Shown piece by piece: positions 34,649-43,898 of a stretch of DNA of 64,000 nt. The stretch is taken from assembly GCF_014697575.1 (NCBI RefSeq), contig NZ_JACJSC010000002.1:124001-188000 (forward strand), given 5' to 3'. This DNA is from Planktothrix sp. FACHB-1365. Its GTDB lineage: Bacteria > Cyanobacteriota > Cyanobacteriia > Cyanobacteriales > Microcoleaceae. The notes beneath the pieces were generated by a model, which was not told the origin of the DNA, did not search any database, and saw only the letters and a program-made list of their open reading frames with translations. A program made the translations under genes and the position numbers. The first letter of the stretch is position 1. Each line of letters starts with the position of its first letter.

Positions 34649-35161
34649 TTAATCATCAATACTCAAAATCCAAGTTCCGACATAACGCAACATGGGAACA
34701 TCTCCAGGGGTACGAATATTGGCGTTAAAGTTGAAAACCCCCCCAAAGGTGGGATTTTTGACGTTAGACATCACGATTTCAACTTTCGTACCCGCCGGAA
34801 TCGGTTCTTGAGGATAAATTTGGATAATATGGTTTTCTTTATCCCAAATCACTTCTTCTAAGGGAATGGGTTTATTTTGAACCCGAATTTGTACCCGGTC
34901 GGGATCTATCGTCCCTTTGTAATAGTCGGGATAGGTGATGGAAACTTCTGCGATCGCTAAGTTCAACTTATCGGCTGGAAGTCTGAGTTTATAGCGATCC
35001 CACTCCCCAGAACGTCCGCTTTCAAGGAAATAATTTAAAATATTGGTTTTATCGGGGCCACTGAGTAAGGTAATACCCGGTAAACCTTGGGCTTGAGTCA
35101 TTTCAGCTAAACCCGTCACCGCCAAACCCGTAATCAAGATTGCAGAAAATAGTTGTCGCAT
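34649..35161 (-). CDS. DUF2808 periplasmic protein
   Basis: 170 residues from ATG 35161, preceded by GGGAG at good spacing; a GTG six bases earlier is also in frame. A signal peptide (LFSAILITGLAVTGLAEMTQA) precedes a beta-rich domain: YKLRLPADKLNLAIAEVSIT, IQIYPQEPIPAGTKVEIVM and the glycine-rich NPTFGGVFNFNANI. This is the DUF2808 pattern, a cyanobacterial family of unknown function. Confidence 0.82.
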   Translation of the reverse strand: MRQLFSAILITGLAVTGLAEMTQAQGLPGITLLSGPDKTNILNYFLESGRSGEWDRYKLRLPADKLNLAIAEVSITYPDYYKGTIDPDRVQIRVQNKPIPLEEVIWDKENHIIQIYPQEPIPAGTKVEIVMSNVKNPTFGGVFNFNANIRTPGDVPMLRYVGTWILSIDD

Positions 35162-35435
35162 ACACACTCCCGTAACACAGCGAAATTTTGTTTAAGTTTT
35201 CTGAACTAGATAAAGACAAGTTAAAGATAAGAATCCAAATCAGGAATTTAGCTTTACGATGCAAAATTAGAACTCTATTGTTACACAACTCGGCATAGAG
35301 AGGAAAGATCGCAGGGGGAGAGATATCGAGAAGGAGTGTTAAGCCTACCCAGGTTCGCTGACTTTGAAAAGTCAATCATCAACAGTCAACAGTCAAGCTA
35401 ATCGTTAACAGTGAACACAATTATGAGGAGATTTT

Positions 35436-36593
35436 ATGAAAATTGGTATTGCTAAAGAAAGTCAGGTCGATGAACGGCGAGTCGCCCTCATCCCTGATGT
35501 TGTTGCTCGTTTGGTGAAACAAGGCGTGGAAGTGTGGGTGGAGGCTGGGGCTGGGGAACGGGCTTGTTTTTCCGATAGCACCTATGAACAGGTGGGGGCA
35601 AAAATCGCTGATCAAGGTACCGTTTGGCGTGAGGCAGATGTGCTGTTGAAAGTGGGGGTCTTGCAAGACTTTGAAGTGTCTCAACTGCGCTCTGGGGGGG
35701 TGTTAATTAGCTTTTTAAACCCCCTGGGAAATCCTGAGTTAATTCAAAAACTCGCGGCTCAGAACGTTACCGCCTTCAGTATGGAATTAATTCCCCGTAC
35801 CAGTCGCGCCCAAAGCATGGATGCCTTATCTTCTCAAGCAAACTTAGCAGGATATAAGGCGGTCTTAATTGCAGCAACGGCGTTACCGAAATATTTCCCT
35901 ATGTTAACAACGGCGGCCGGAACCATTCGTCCCGCTAAGGTGTTAATTTTGGGAGCGGGGGTTGCTGGTTTACAAGCGATCGCTACCGCCCGACGGCTGG
36001 GTGCTATTGTCGAAGGGTTTGATATTCGTCCCGAAGTTAAAGAACAAGTCCAAAGTTTAGGTGCCAAATTTGTGGATGTGTCCCTGGAGGAAGATACCGT
36101 TGCTGAAGGCGGTTATGCCAAGGAAATCTCTGAAAAAGCCAAAGAACGCACCCGTGAAGTTCTGACCCAGCACGTCGCCGCCTCTGATGTGGTGGTGACA
36201 ACGGCTCAAGTTCCCGGTCGAAAAGCACCTGTATTAGTGACAGAAGACATGGTAGCCCAGATGAAACCGGGTTCGGTAATTGTTGATTTGGCAGCCGAAC
36301 AAGGAGGAAACTGTGAATGCAGCGAACCGGGAAAAGATGTGGTTAAACATGGGGTAACGATTATTGGGCCGATTAATTTACCGTCTTCGATGCCGATTCA
36401 TGCTAGTGAAGTTTATGCCAAAAATCTCTCGGCTTTATTAACATTAATGATTAATAAAGAGAAGCAACTCGACCTCAATTTTGCAGATGATATTCTCGAT
36501 GAAGCTTGTGTCACTCATAACGGTGAAATTCGTTCCGAAAGAGTGAAACAAGCCTTAAGCCTCAATCATCAACAGTCTCCTGTAAACAGTTAA
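35436..36593 (+). CDS. pntAA: NAD(P) transhydrogenase alpha subunit, part 1 (NAD-binding domain)
   Basis: 385 residues. MKIGIAKESQVDERRVALIP and LIGAGVAGLQAIATARRLGA (here LILGAGVAGLQAIATARR) define the alanine dehydrogenase/PntA domain I with its Rossmann fold, and MKPGSVIVDLAAEQGGNCE is the NAD-site loop. With PntAB and PntB it couples hydride transfer from NADH to NADP to proton translocation. The transmembrane part is a separate gene 20 bp downstream, the three-subunit form typical of cyanobacteria. Confidence 0.95.
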   Translation: MKIGIAKESQVDERRVALIPDVVARLVKQGVEVWVEAGAGERACFSDSTYEQVGAKIADQGTVWREADVLLKVGVLQDFEVSQLRSGGVLISFLNPLGNPELIQKLAAQNVTAFSMELIPRTSRAQSMDALSSQANLAGYKAVLIAATALPKYFPMLTTAAGTIRPAKVLILGAGVAGLQAIATARRLGAIVEGFDIRPEVKEQVQSLGAKFVDVSLEEDTVAEGGYAKEISEKAKERTREVLTQHVAASDVVVTTAQVPGRKAPVLVTEDMVAQMKPGSVIVDLAAEQGGNCECSEPGKDVVKHGVTIIGPINLPSSMPIHASEVYAKNLSALLTLMINKEKQLDLNFADDILDEACVTHNGEIRSERVKQALSLNHQQSPVNS

Positions 36594-36613
36594 CTGTCAA
36601 TTGTTCTGAAATT

Positions 36614-36910
36614 ATGACTACTGAAACCTTAATTTCCGCATTGTTTGTGTTTGTTTTAGCAACCTTTGCGGGGTTTGAAGTGATTACGAAAGTTCCGCCG
36701 ACCTTGCATACTCCCTTAATGTCTGGGGCTAATGCGATTTCAGGAATTTCTGTTTTAGGTGCGTTAATTATTGCGGGCGATCGCGATTGGAATGTTACCG
36801 TTATTCTGGGATTTATTGGCATTGTTCTCGCCATGATTAACGTTGTCGGTGGCTTTTTAGTCACAGATCGAATGCTGGAAATGTTTAAGAAAAAGGAGGC
36901 TAAAGCCTAA
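36614..36910 (+). CDS. pntAB: NAD(P) transhydrogenase alpha subunit, part 2 (membrane domain)
   Basis: 98 residues. Three to four helices (LFVFVLATFAGFEVI, ALIIAGDRDWNVTVILGFIG, VLAMINVVGGFLVTDRMLEM) and TPLMSGANAISGI match the PntA membrane domain. The last base of its stop is the first base of the pntB ATG, implying coupled translation in the thylakoid or plasma membrane. Confidence 0.95.
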   Translation: MTTETLISALFVFVLATFAGFEVITKVPPTLHTPLMSGANAISGISVLGALIIAGDRDWNVTVILGFIGIVLAMINVVGGFLVTDRMLEMFKKKEAKA

Positions 36911-38313
36911 TGGATATTCGCTTAACGGGAATACAACTCAGCTATTTAGTGGCTGTCACCTTGTTTTTCTTTGGATTAAAAAAATTAGGATCTCCAGCAA
37001 CAGCTAGAAGTGGCAATTTATGGGCAGCTATTGGGATGTTAATTGCTGTTGTTGCCACAATGTTAGATCGGCAGATTTTGAACTATCAAATGATCGCCCT
37101 CGCCTTAATTATTGGTTCAGTCATTGGGGCGGTAATTGCGTATAAAGTTCAAATGACAGAAATGCCCCAAATGGTGGGGTTACTCAATGGTTTAGGCGGT
37201 GCTGCTTCTTCAATGGTCGCGGTGGGAGAATTTTGGCGCTATTTAGCCGCTTCAGAATCTCCCCCTTTAGGCACAACCATTACCGCAATTTTAGGGGTAT
37301 TAATTGGGGGTGTAACCTTTACAGGTTCCATGATTGCCTTTGCCAAATTACAGGGAATTATGAGTGGTTCTCCCATCTTATTTCCCCTACAACAACAGTT
37401 TAATATTCTGTTGTTTGTTGCCTTTGGTTTGGGTAGTGTTTATATTTGCCTAACCCCATTTAATGTGGCGGTCTTTTTAGGGTTAGTCTTCATTTCTCTA
37501 ATATTAGGCGTGTTATTTGTCATCCCCATTGGTGGCGGTGATATGCCCGTTGTGATTTCTCTGTTAAACTCCTTTTCGGGATTGGCCGCATCCGCCGCCG
37601 GGTTTGTGGTGATGAATAACCTGTTAATCATTGCTGGGGCGTTAGTTGGAGCATCAGGGATTATCTTAACGGTGATTATGTGTAAGGCGATGAACCGTTC
37701 TTTAACGAACGTGCTATTTGCTGGGTTTGGCACAGGAGAAGGAGGTTCTGGGGCTGCCAGTGGAGGCACTGCAACAGATCAAACGGTTCGCAGTATTGAC
37801 CCCGAAGAAGGGGCGATGATGTTAGGATATGCCCGGTCTGTGGTGATTGTCCCCGGTTATGGGATGGCCGTTGCCCAAGCCCAGCATAGTGTTAAGGAGT
37901 TGGTGGATCAATTAGAAAATAATGGGGTGGATGTTAAATATGCCATTCATCCTGTGGCGGGACGGATGCCGGGACACATGAATGTACTGTTAGCAGAGGC
38001 AAATGTTCCCTATCCTCAGTTATATGACATGGATGACATTAATCCACAGTTCGATCAAACCGATGTAGCATTAGTTATCGGAGCTAATGATGTAGTGAAC
38101 CCGGCGGCACGGGAAGATAAAAATAGTCCTATTTATGGGATGCCGATTTTGGATGTCGATAAAGCTAAACATACCATCGTGATTAAACGCAGTATGAATA
38201 CTGGGTTTGCTGGGGTAGAAAATGACCTGTTTTATAAAGATAAAACCATGATGTTGTTTGGTAGTGCGAAGGATGTTGTGGCGAAGTTGGTTTCGGAAGT
38301 CAAACAACTGTAA
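36910..38313 (+). CDS. pntB: NAD(P) transhydrogenase beta subunit
   Basis: 467 residues. About eight or nine membrane helices with the VGLLNGLGGAASSMVA and PVVISLLNSFSGLAASAAGF segments (proton channel) are followed by the soluble NADP domain with VIVPGYGMAVAQAQH, AIHPVAGRMPGHMNVLLAEA and IGANDVVNPAAR. It is full length. The operon ends at a terminator 15 bp downstream. Confidence 0.96.
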   Translation: MDIRLTGIQLSYLVAVTLFFFGLKKLGSPATARSGNLWAAIGMLIAVVATMLDRQILNYQMIALALIIGSVIGAVIAYKVQMTEMPQMVGLLNGLGGAASSMVAVGEFWRYLAASESPPLGTTITAILGVLIGGVTFTGSMIAFAKLQGIMSGSPILFPLQQQFNILLFVAFGLGSVYICLTPFNVAVFLGLVFISLILGVLFVIPIGGGDMPVVISLLNSFSGLAASAAGFVVMNNLLIIAGALVGASGIILTVIMCKAMNRSLTNVLFAGFGTGEGGSGAASGGTATDQTVRSIDPEEGAMMLGYARSVVIVPGYGMAVAQAQHSVKELVDQLENNGVDVKYAIHPVAGRMPGHMNVLLAEANVPYPQLYDMDDINPQFDQTDVALVIGANDVVNPAAREDKNSPIYGMPILDVDKAKHTIVIKRSMNTGFAGVENDLFYKDKTMMLFGSAKDVVAKLVSEVKQL

Positions 38314-38327
38314 AAGTATCCTTTGTG

Positions 38328-38357
38328 ACCCTCTCCGCAAGTTCGGGGAGGGTTTTT
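38328..38357 (+). terminator. Intrinsic terminator of the pnt operon
   Basis: ACCCTCTCCGCAAG and GGGGAGGGT form a GC-rich stem followed by TTTTTG. It lies 15 bp after the pntB stop. Confidence 0.9.
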
Positions 38358-38425
38358 GATTATAATGAAGTTAGGAGCAAAGCGATCGCTTAAATCAACA
38401 ATAGAGTAAGGTTAAGGAGTGTCAA

Positions 38426-40243
38426 CTATTTCTTCCCCATCTTATTATCCTGAAAAGATGTTCCAATCCCCTGTAAAAGACCTTTCCCAATTAAACCTAA
38501 TCCTCGACCAACGACATTGGTTAATATATAAATAATTCCACTACCCACAAAAGAAACAGCCGAACGCAGACGAGGAGCAACAGCATCCCGTGTTTCTAAT
38601 ATTAATGTAACGGCTAAGGGAATTCCTGATAATTTTTCTAATTCCTCCCGTCGTGGGGAATAAATCACTTGTTTTTGAATGCCTCTTTCTCCTAAAATAA
38701 AGAGTAAATAGGAACTTTCAAAAATTGCCTTGGGTTCTGCTACATATTGAGAAAGACGATATCGCCAGGATAAGTTATTTCTAAATTTTTCAATTTCACG
38801 GGTTGATAATAACCGTCGATCATAAAATTTAAGTTTAATTTCTTCATAATCGGAAAAATAATTGAGTAAAGGTTGTATGACCCCATTGGCGACTTGAATT
38901 AATAAATTTTGTAATAACGCTTCTGAACGTTGCATTGCGTCTAAACTTCCAGCCGGACAGGATAAATTATCAATGGTTAAGGGGGTTTGGAATAATAAAT
39001 GCTCAAATAAGTCACTGATTAAAGGAATTTTACTTAAAATATCCCGTTGAATCAGATTAGCATCTTTTAATAAAATCGGAACGATTTCCAGATCTTGGTT
39101 GTTGGTGTTTAGAGTATAATATTTGCCCAAAAAATCTAAAATAGCAGCTTCCCAGAAATCTTGAACTAAATCAGGAACTTTCTCTGGGAGTTGTTCGGGT
39201 TGAATATCTGATAATATTAATTCATCTAATAAGCTTTCTAATTGTTTTAATAAGATATATAATAATTCTCGTTTTTTAGATAATCTTAAAATATCAATTT
39301 CTAAGGGAATTCCTGTGACATTAATTAATCCTGACTGTAACTTCATGACAGTTTTATCAAACAAAATTGATTTTAAATCACTGACTACAATCGCTGAATT
39401 ACGAGAGTTAATTGAGTTAGAATTAAGAACTAAGGATTCTTCTGAATTAAAGTTGTTAGGTTCGGGGTTAGAACGATTGAAAACGGGGAAATTATCAGGA
39501 GAAATAGAAGCAGAATTTTCTGGCGTGGGAGAAGGAGAATCCGGTAAAAGCTGACTAACTAGCCAACGTGCAACGAACAGTTCTCGTCGTTTTCCCGTCA
39601 GAATTAATTGGTTAATAATCGCAATTCTATCCTGTTGGTTTAATCCTTCTATATTCTGCTCAATTTCTTGGTTAACTTCGGCGATCGCTTGTTCAATTTG
39701 TCGCAGTCCCGGTTGAACTAAAAACCCTCGAATTTGCTTAAAAAAAGATCCCGTTTTTCGAGTTACAATTTCAGCAACAGGTTCTCGATTTAAGGCTGCT
39801 AAAGATTCCAACCAATAGCGTTCTCCCGTTGCGACTCGACGAATAATTGGAACCAATTCTATAACCGGAATTCCCTTGGGACAATAACCCTCTACCCCAA
39901 TTTCTTGCGCTGTTACTAATAAATTTCGGTGTTGAATTGCCGTTAATAATAGAATCGGGATTTGAGGATATTGTTTTTTTAATGTTTGGCAAAAATCAAG
40001 AATTAAATCTGGTTTTAATCCTAATTCTAAAATAATTAAATCAACAGGTTTCTGGTTCGTGCTGTTAATCGTTATCTGACTTTGACTGACTAATACCTGT
40101 AATGCAGCATCCCGACTTTCAACATCTGTGATGACTTCTAAATCTGAAAAAGGTTCTAATGCTGTTCGTAACCCGATCCGAAAAATAGGGTCATCATCGA
40201 GGATCAAAAGTTGTAAAGAAGATGGAGTCATAAACGCATTCAA
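38426..40243 (-). CDS. Receiver-like/DUF3685 (Ycf55-type) protein with Glu at the phosphoacceptor site
   Basis: 605 residues. Residues 10-130 read as a response-regulator receiver: acidic pocket LLILDDDP, strand DLIILELGL, LLLTA and the Lys in EGYCPKG. At the phosphorylation position, where the family has Asp, there is Glu (about residue 73). The middle and end match the DUF3685 family, which I associate with plastid Ycf55 (FYDRRLLSTREIEKFRNNLSW, SSYLLFILGERG, VTLILETRDAVAPRLRSAVSF). The C-terminus is amphipathic or membrane-associated. It overlaps the TetR gene by 4 bp, so they form a two-gene operon. Confidence 0.78.
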   Translation of the reverse strand: MNAFMTPSSLQLLILDDDPIFRIGLRTALEPFSDLEVITDVESRDAALQVLVSQSQITINSTNQKPVDLIILELGLKPDLILDFCQTLKKQYPQIPILLLTAIQHRNLLVTAQEIGVEGYCPKGIPVIELVPIIRRVATGERYWLESLAALNREPVAEIVTRKTGSFFKQIRGFLVQPGLRQIEQAIAEVNQEIEQNIEGLNQQDRIAIINQLILTGKRRELFVARWLVSQLLPDSPSPTPENSASISPDNFPVFNRSNPEPNNFNSEESLVLNSNSINSRNSAIVVSDLKSILFDKTVMKLQSGLINVTGIPLEIDILRLSKKRELLYILLKQLESLLDELILSDIQPEQLPEKVPDLVQDFWEAAILDFLGKYYTLNTNNQDLEIVPILLKDANLIQRDILSKIPLISDLFEHLLFQTPLTIDNLSCPAGSLDAMQRSEALLQNLLIQVANGVIQPLLNYFSDYEEIKLKFYDRRLLSTREIEKFRNNLSWRYRLSQYVAEPKAIFESSYLLFILGERGIQKQVIYSPRREELEKLSGIPLAVTLILETRDAVAPRLRSAVSFVGSGIIYILTNVVGRGLGLIGKGLLQGIGTSFQDNKMGKK

Positions 40244-40878
40244 GTGTCAGGTGTCGGCTGAGGAATAATTAAATCTACTAACGTATTAATAATACGATCT
40301 CGTTCCATCGGAACAATCTCTTTACCTTGCAAAATTTCTTGTAATAACACATAATGGGCTAAGGTTCCAATAATCACTCGTGCCATTGCTTCAGGATCAC
40401 CAATTGTAATATAGCGCTGATTGGTTAAATATTCGGTTAACACTTGAATTCCCGGTTTTCCTAAATTATGGACAAAGGTTTTAGCTAATTCTGGAAATCG
40501 CCCAGATTCTCCAATCACTAAGCGAATAAACGCTAAATATTCCTGATCTTGCATGGAATGATCTAAAATAGTATTGGCAAGTTGTCTCAACACAATTTGA
40601 GGTTCAGCTTGCATCAATTCCGCTTTTTGAGACTCAACAAAAATGTAATATTTTTTCTGGGCTAATCGTTTGATTAAGGCAATAAATAACCCTTCTTTAT
40701 CCCCAAAATGGTTATAAACCGTTGCTTTCGACACTCCCGCCGATGACGCAACCCGATCCATGCTGGTTCCAGCATAGCCATGCACTAAAAATTCTTGCAG
40801 TGCCCCTTCAAAAATCTGTTCTGCTTTTTCGCCAATACTATCCATCTGAGAGAGTTCGGTTTGTTCCACGGGGTTCAT
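40240..40878 (-). CDS. TetR/AcrR family transcriptional regulator
   Basis: 212 residues. The N-terminal HTH (FLVHGYAGTSMDRVASSAGV, SKATVYNHFGDKEGLFIALI) is complete, followed by an all-helical ligand domain. It is divergent from the exporter operon starting at 41111. A perfect 15-bp palindrome in the shared region overlaps the exporter promoter, so it is probably the local repressor of devBC (inference). Its stop overlaps the DUF3685 start. Confidence 0.9.
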   Translation of the reverse strand: MNPVEQTELSQMDSIGEKAEQIFEGALQEFLVHGYAGTSMDRVASSAGVSKATVYNHFGDKEGLFIALIKRLAQKKYYIFVESQKAELMQAEPQIVLRQLANTILDHSMQDQEYLAFIRLVIGESGRFPELAKTFVHNLGKPGIQVLTEYLTNQRYITIGDPEAMARVIIGTLAHYVLLQEILQGKEIVPMERDRIINTLVDLIIPQPTPDT

Positions 40879-41063
40879 TAATTCTCTTCTTAAATGCTAT
40901 TGCCTTCATTGTACAGAATCATTTCTCGCCATCCGTTATTCCTGATCCTGGATCAAGGTTGACAAAGGCGTTTTCACTTCTGAGAAGCCTGGGTTTTCAA
41001 TCCCCGATAAGTTTTTTTACTTAAATTCATACTTATTCACCTTCACAGAAGAGAAGTTGTGCT

Positions 41064-41085
41064 ATACTAAACTAAACAGTTTAGT
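41064..41085 (+). promoter_or_regulatory. Promoter -10 with overlapping palindromic operator for the DevB-type exporter
   Basis: TATACT (41064-41069) is a good -10. It is followed at once by ACTAAACAGTTTAGT (41071-41085), a perfect 15-bp palindrome with a central base, placed over the transcription start. Size, symmetry and position fit a TetR-family operator. The ATG with its GGGAGG site is 26 bp further. Confidence 0.65.
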
Positions 41086-41110
41086 GTGAGTGGAAGCGGG
41101 AGGCACAATT

Positions 41111-42412
41111 ATGGTGCGCGAAGCGACAGTTGGTAAACTTTCAGCCCCGAAATTTCCTAAACCAGGAATTCTCATTGCTGCAACCACCCTAGCGATCAGT
41201 GGTTTAACGGCCTATACCTTCTGGCGATATCGCCCCACTCCCGCCGAACCTGTAGCGACATCTGAAACCCTGGCCCCAGAAATAAAAACCGTGACCGCAT
41301 TAGGTTGGTTAGAACCCCAAGGCGAAATTATTAAACTGTCCGCCCCCCAGTCCAACCCAGGGAGTCGGGTGGATCAATTATTAGTGAAAGAAGGAGACTG
41401 GGTAGAGGCGGGAAAAGCGATCGCTGTGTTGGATAGCCGAGATCGACTCCAAGCCGCCCTAGAACAAACTAAAACCGAAGTAGAAGTCGCCCAAGCCCGT
41501 TTAGAACAAGTTCAAGCTGGGGCGAAACAAGGAGATATTGAAGCGCAAAAAGCCCGATTTCAGGGCAACCAAGCGGAGTTAGAGGGGCAAATTATTACTC
41601 AAAAAGCCACCATTGCCACCTTAGAAGCCCAACTGCGGGGAGAACGCAGCGCCCAAGAAGCCACCCTCGACCGGATTCAAGCGGAACTCAACAACGCTGA
41701 AACCAACTGTCAACGTTACGAAACCTTATATGCTGATGGGGCTGTGTCTGCCCAAGATCGAGATAGTCAATGTTTGGAAGCTGAAACCAGCCTCAAACGG
41801 CTACAGGAAGCCCAAGCCAACCTCAACGAAACCGTTACCAGCCGTCAAGAACAAATTCGAGAAGCCCAAGCGAACCTTAGCCGCACTATCGCCACTGTAG
41901 ACCGACAAATTGCTGAAGCGGAGGCGACGTTAACGGCCGTTGCAGAAGTTCGTCCGGTGGATGTCCAGTTAGCCAAAAGTGAGTTAACCAAAGCCCAAGC
42001 GGCTGTTAAACAAGCTGAAGCGAACTTAGAACAAGCTTATGTGCGATCGCCCCAAGCTGGACGGGTGATCGAGGTGAATACCCACGCCGGAGAACTAATT
42101 TCTAATGAAGGTATTCTGGAATTGGGACAAACCCAACAAATGTATGCCGTTGCTGAAATTTATGATAGTGATATTCCTAAAGTTCGCCCCGGACAAACCG
42201 CAACTATTACCGCCGATGCGTTACCCCAAGCGTTAAAAGGAACGGTTGAAGAAGTGGGGTTAAGGGTGAAAAAACAAAGTGCTTTAGATATTGATCCGAC
42301 GACAAATATTGATGCCAGAGTCATCGAAGTTCGCGTAAAATTAGATGAAATTTCTAGCCAAAAAGCCGAGAGTTTAACGAATTTACAAGTTAAAGTCACC
42401 CTTAATCAGTAA
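41111..42412 (+). CDS. devB: DevB-type membrane fusion protein (HlyD family)
   Basis: 433 residues from ATG 41111, preceded by GGGAGG (41099-41104). One N-terminal membrane helix (GILIAATTLAISGLTAYTFW), a biotinyl-lipoyl-like half motif (TALGWLEPQGEIIKLSAP), a long coiled coil (about residues 100-285, Gln/Ala/Glu-rich) and the second half (AYVRSPQAGRVIEVNTHAGE) make the heterocyst-specific-exporter DevB subfamily. It bridges the DevCA ABC transporter to an outer-membrane channel. In heterocyst formers DevBCA exports glycolipids; here the substrate is unknown. Its stop codon lies in a heptamer repeat array. Confidence 0.88.
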   Translation: MVREATVGKLSAPKFPKPGILIAATTLAISGLTAYTFWRYRPTPAEPVATSETLAPEIKTVTALGWLEPQGEIIKLSAPQSNPGSRVDQLLVKEGDWVEAGKAIAVLDSRDRLQAALEQTKTEVEVAQARLEQVQAGAKQGDIEAQKARFQGNQAELEGQIITQKATIATLEAQLRGERSAQEATLDRIQAELNNAETNCQRYETLYADGAVSAQDRDSQCLEAETSLKRLQEAQANLNETVTSRQEQIREAQANLSRTIATVDRQIAEAEATLTAVAEVRPVDVQLAKSELTKAQAAVKQAEANLEQAYVRSPQAGRVIEVNTHAGELISNEGILELGQTQQMYAVAEIYDSDIPKVRPGQTATITADALPQALKGTVEEVGLRVKKQSALDIDPTTNIDARVIEVRVKLDEISSQKAESLTNLQVKVTLNQ

Positions 42413-42438
42413 TCAGTTATCAGTAATCAGTTATCAGT
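42404..42438. repeat. Heptamer array WATCAGT, five units, overlapping the devB stop
   Basis: Five 7-bp units (AATCAGT, AATCAGT, TATCAGT, AATCAGT, TATCAGT) begin in the last codons of devB; the stop TAA is in the second unit. They are the reverse complement of the larger array at 42599-42661. Confidence 0.85.
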
Positions 42439-42598
42439 GTATAGTTTTAAGTTTGCTATCCAGAATTTACAATCATTAACTATAATAATCCCTGTAAGAT
42501 TGCTGGAAGAAACCTGTAAGGTTAATGAGTATCCAAGCTTAAGCAATAACAAAGTCAAGCTGATTTAAGATTGCTATATCAACTATACACTCACAATT

Positions 42599-42661
42599 GA
42601 TAACTGATAACTGATAACTGATAACTGATAACTGATAACTGATAACTGATAACTGATAACT
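42599..42661. repeat. Heptamer array GATAACT, nine perfect units
   Basis: Nine uninterrupted GATAACT units end six bases before the devC ATG at 42668. With the inverted array at 42404-42438 it could form a long mRNA stem enclosing 160 nt and occupying the translation start region of devC. No other ribosome binding site is visible. Confidence 0.92.
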
Positions 42662-42667
42662 GAAATT

Positions 42668-43843
42668 ATGATTGGATTTATACAACGATTAACCCGCAGA
42701 ACGCCGTTAGGATGGTTGCAATTAAGTCATGATAAAGCTCGAATGTTAGTGGCGTTATCAGGAATTGCCTTTGCGGATGTTTTGATTTTTATGCAATTGG
42801 GATTTCAAACGGCATTATATGACAGTAATACTCGATTGCATACCCATCTAAATGCTGATATTATGATTATCAGTCCCCAAGCCAGAAATTTAGTGAATTT
42901 ATCAACGTTACCTCGGCGACGTTTATATCAAGCACTGGATGTTCCGGGGGTGAAATCCGCAGACTCTTTATATGTTAATTTTTCCGACTGGAAAACTCCC
43001 AAAACTGGGAAAAAAACAGCCATTTTAGTCATCGGATTTGATCCCCGTCAGTCGGCTTTTAATTTATCCGAAGTTCAACAAAATTTAGACGTGATTAAAT
43101 TACCGGATCAGGTTTTATTTGATCGGTCTTCAAGGGGAGATTATAAAGAAGTTATTGAAAAAGTTGATCAAGGTGAAATTGTTAGTACAGAATTAGAAAA
43201 ACGCACCCTTAAAATTGCCGGATTATTTAAAGTCGGGGCTTCCTTTGCGGCCGATGGTACATTAATCACGAGCGATCGCAATTTTTTACGATTATTTCCC
43301 CGAAGAAAACCAGGAGGAATTAGTGCTGGACTGGTTAAAGTTGAACCGGGTTATGATGTCGAAAAAGTCGCAACAGATTTACAAAATTATTTACCCAAAG
43401 ATGTAAAAGTTTTAACCAATGAACAATTTTTAGCCTTTGAAAAAGATTATTGGTCAAAAAATACCGCCATTGGATTTGTGTTTAGTTTAGGGACAGCAAT
43501 GGGGTTTGTGGTTGGGGTGATTATTGTTTATCAAGTTTTGGCGACAGATGTTGCTGACCATACCCCCGAATATGCAACATTTAAAGCAATGGGATTTAGA
43601 AATGTCTATTTATTAGGAATTGTTTTTGAAGAAGCGATTATTTTAGCAATATTAGGTTTTATTCCGGGTGCTACAATTTCTTTAGGGTTATATCGGTTAA
43701 CCCGACAAGCGACAAATTTACCCTTATATATGACCTTATTTCGAGCAATTCAAGTGTTAGTCTTAACGATTATTATGTGTATGTTATCCGGTGCGATCGC
43801 CACTCGTAAATTACAAGCCGCTGATCCGGCTGATATCTTTTGA
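42668..43843 (+). CDS. devC: DevC-type ABC transporter permease
   Basis: 391 residues. FtsX/MacB-like topology: one N-terminal helix (LVALSGIAFADVLIFMQLGFQ), a large periplasmic domain, then three C-terminal helices (AIGFVFSLGTAMGFVVGVIIVY, EEAIILAILGFIPGATISLG, AIQVLVLTIIMCMLSGAIAT). The ending RKLQAADPADIF matches the DevC subfamily. It works with DevB and DevA. devA is not adjacent: three minus-strand genes intervene. Confidence 0.9.
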   Translation: MIGFIQRLTRRTPLGWLQLSHDKARMLVALSGIAFADVLIFMQLGFQTALYDSNTRLHTHLNADIMIISPQARNLVNLSTLPRRRLYQALDVPGVKSADSLYVNFSDWKTPKTGKKTAILVIGFDPRQSAFNLSEVQQNLDVIKLPDQVLFDRSSRGDYKEVIEKVDQGEIVSTELEKRTLKIAGLFKVGASFAADGTLITSDRNFLRLFPRRKPGGISAGLVKVEPGYDVEKVATDLQNYLPKDVKVLTNEQFLAFEKDYWSKNTAIGFVFSLGTAMGFVVGVIIVYQVLATDVADHTPEYATFKAMGFRNVYLLGIVFEEAIILAILGFIPGATISLGLYRLTRQATNLPLYMTLFRAIQVLVLTIIMCMLSGAIATRKLQAADPADIF

Positions 43844-43898
43844 TCCTTACTTTTAAGTATCTAGTTGTGAATGAGGAGTAAAAGAACGGGGTTGATAT

